Source: CAVSUR01 sp052143655 (GTDB taxonomy: Bacteria; Actinomycetota; Actinomycetes; Streptosporangiales; Streptosporangiaceae). Taken from it: a DNA stretch of 8,430 bases. Shown one piece after another: positions 7,684-8,430 of the stretch. Numbering within the stretch: position 1 is the first letter of the stretch; the number at the start of each line of letters is the position of its first letter. The DNA lies in assembly GCA_052143655.1 (NCBI GenBank), contig JBKQSL010000465.1, forward strand, positions 1 to 8,430. The letters run 5' to 3'. The notes below the pieces were generated by a model that did not search any database, was not told the DNA's origin, and saw only the letters and a program-made list of their open reading frames with translations. The translations under genes were made by a program, and so were the position numbers.

Positions 7684-8430
7684 TCAGGTCCGGCTGGCGG
7701 ACGCGGCGGGAACGGCCGGCCGGGCGGGTATGGTCTCGGCGGGATCAGGCGGGGCGGCAGTGGGCGGGCCGCAAGCAGGCGGCGGCCCGGGCGCTAGCGG
7801 CTCGCTGGGCAGGCCCGATGTGAGCTGCCGCAGTGCCTGCGCCATCAGCGGCGCCAGCGGGACCGGCGGCTCAGCGCGCAGCCACTGCTCCATCGCGACG
7901 CCCGCCGCTGCCACCACGGCGCCCGCGACGATCTTCGGGTACATGTCGCGCTCGGCGTCGGTGCCGGTCCGCTCGGCGATCGCCGCCGCGAGGGCCTCGC
8001 GCATCACGTACTGGCTCTTGAGGAACTCGCCCTGCAGCGCGGGCGAGCGGATGACCAGCCGCACCCCGGCGATCCACTCCGGGTCGGGGGCCCGGTCAGC
8101 CGCGGCGTGCTGGTCGAGCACCGCGCGGGTGATCGCCTGCCACAGCGGCTCGCCGGCCGGGCGGGCGCGCAGCGCCGCGCCGATCAGCCGGCCGCGGTCG
8201 GCCGGCAGCGCGCAGATCGCCTCGTACTTGCTGGCGAAGTAGTTGTTGAACGTGCGCGGCGATACCCCTGCCGCCGCTGCGATGTCCTCGACCAGGAAAT
8301 TGTCCAGGCCCCGCTCGACGGCCAGCCGGATCGCCGCGACGGCCAGCCCGTGCCGGGTGGCGAGCTTCTTGCGCTCTCGCAGCCCTTCCGGGCAGCCAGG
8401 CCCGGCATCCGGGTCCGGCAGTGCGAGCGG
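7684..8430 (-). CDS. TetR-family transcriptional regulator (5' end beyond the window)
   Basis: The frame stays open to the right edge, with 248 residues visible and no ATG or GTG before the conserved domain, so the true start is probably outside. The DNA-binding domain begins at visible residue 16 (GLRERKKLATRHGLAVAA). The helix-turn-helix is VEDIAAAAGVSPRTFNNYF at 47-65, followed by ASKYEAI. The RERKK...SPRTFNNYF pattern is typical of TetR proteins with an MftR-like (acyl-CoA-like ligand) C-terminal domain; that subgroup call is inference. Residues from about 90 to 205 form the helical ligand-binding part. The last ~44 residues are a Pro/Ala-rich tail that looks disordered. It lies 18 bases upstream of the ABC pair on the same strand, so it most likely represses its own operon in response to an exported ligand. 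No operator can be seen because the promoter lies outside. Confidence 0.88.
   Translation of the reverse strand, partial: PLALPDPDAGPGCPEGLRERKKLATRHGLAVAAIRLAVERGLDNFLVEDIAAAAGVSPRTFNNYFASKYEAICALPADRGRLIGAALRARPAGEPLWQAITRAVLDQHAAADRAPDPEWIAGVRLVIRSPALQGEFLKSQYVMREALAAAIAERTGTDAERDMYPKIVAGAVVAAAGVAMEQWLRAEPPVPLAPLMAQALRQLTSGLPSEPLAPGPPPACGPPTAAPPDPAETIPARPAVPAASASRT

Noticed and set aside
5983..7797. 604-codon + strand frame opposite the first ABC gene
   Set aside because: Same kind of antisense shadow; it runs across an operon whose minus-strand genes are unambiguous.
7684..8121. A 145-residue protein starting at the GTG at 8121
   Set aside because: The frame is open upstream to the window edge and encodes the TetR DNA-binding domain; the GTG at 8121 is an internal valine.
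7664..8242. 192-codon + strand frame opposite the TetR gene
   Set aside because: The Ser/Ala/Gly-rich translation has no recognisable features, while the minus strand gives a full TetR helix-turn-helix.

Overview
The window is GC-rich DNA whose coding regions show strong third-position GC bias, so long antisense open frames run opposite every real gene. GTG starts, an AGGAGG/ATGA-coupled ABC exporter pair and a TetR regulator of a typical actinobacterial type all point to a soil-type actinobacterium. I cannot name the genus.

Layout. Positions 1-498 hold no intact gene. They contain a run of nested inverted repeats (about 25-198) that could fold into a structured RNA, the first ~30 codons of an aspartate/glutamate-racemase-family gene (from 241) that breaks off near 332, and a short antisense stretch (about 350-406) resembling the catalytic-loop region of an aminoglycoside-phosphotransferase-like protein. 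A 9-bp inverted repeat sits exactly where the two remnants meet. An AT-richer island (407-445) probably holds the promoter of the next gene. On the + strand, 499-1401 encodes a stand-alone seven-helix MHYT sensor protein. It converges on the minus-strand block across a 30-bp gap containing a small hairpin.

Everything from 1432 to the right edge is on the minus strand. In transcription order (right to left) it runs: a TetR-family regulator cut by the window edge; two half-transporter ABC genes that overlap by 4 bp; a 66-bp gap with palindromes; a cytosine-deaminase-like (TRZ/ATZ type) amidohydrolase; a 138-139-bp gap; and purU (formyltetrahydrofolate deformylase).

How the parts work together. 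TetR plus the two ABC genes look like one operon for a regulated heterodimeric exporter. The departures from ABC consensus in the two subunits all fall in one composite ATP site, leaving the other site canonical. The amidohydrolase and purU may form a second unit concerned with nitrogen-heterocycle/C1-folate metabolism, but their link rests only on strand and order. The MHYT gene looks like an independent transcription unit.

I did not find a clear new multi-gene system. The least explained stretch is the first 500 bases, which hold the structured-RNA candidate and the junction of gene remnants.
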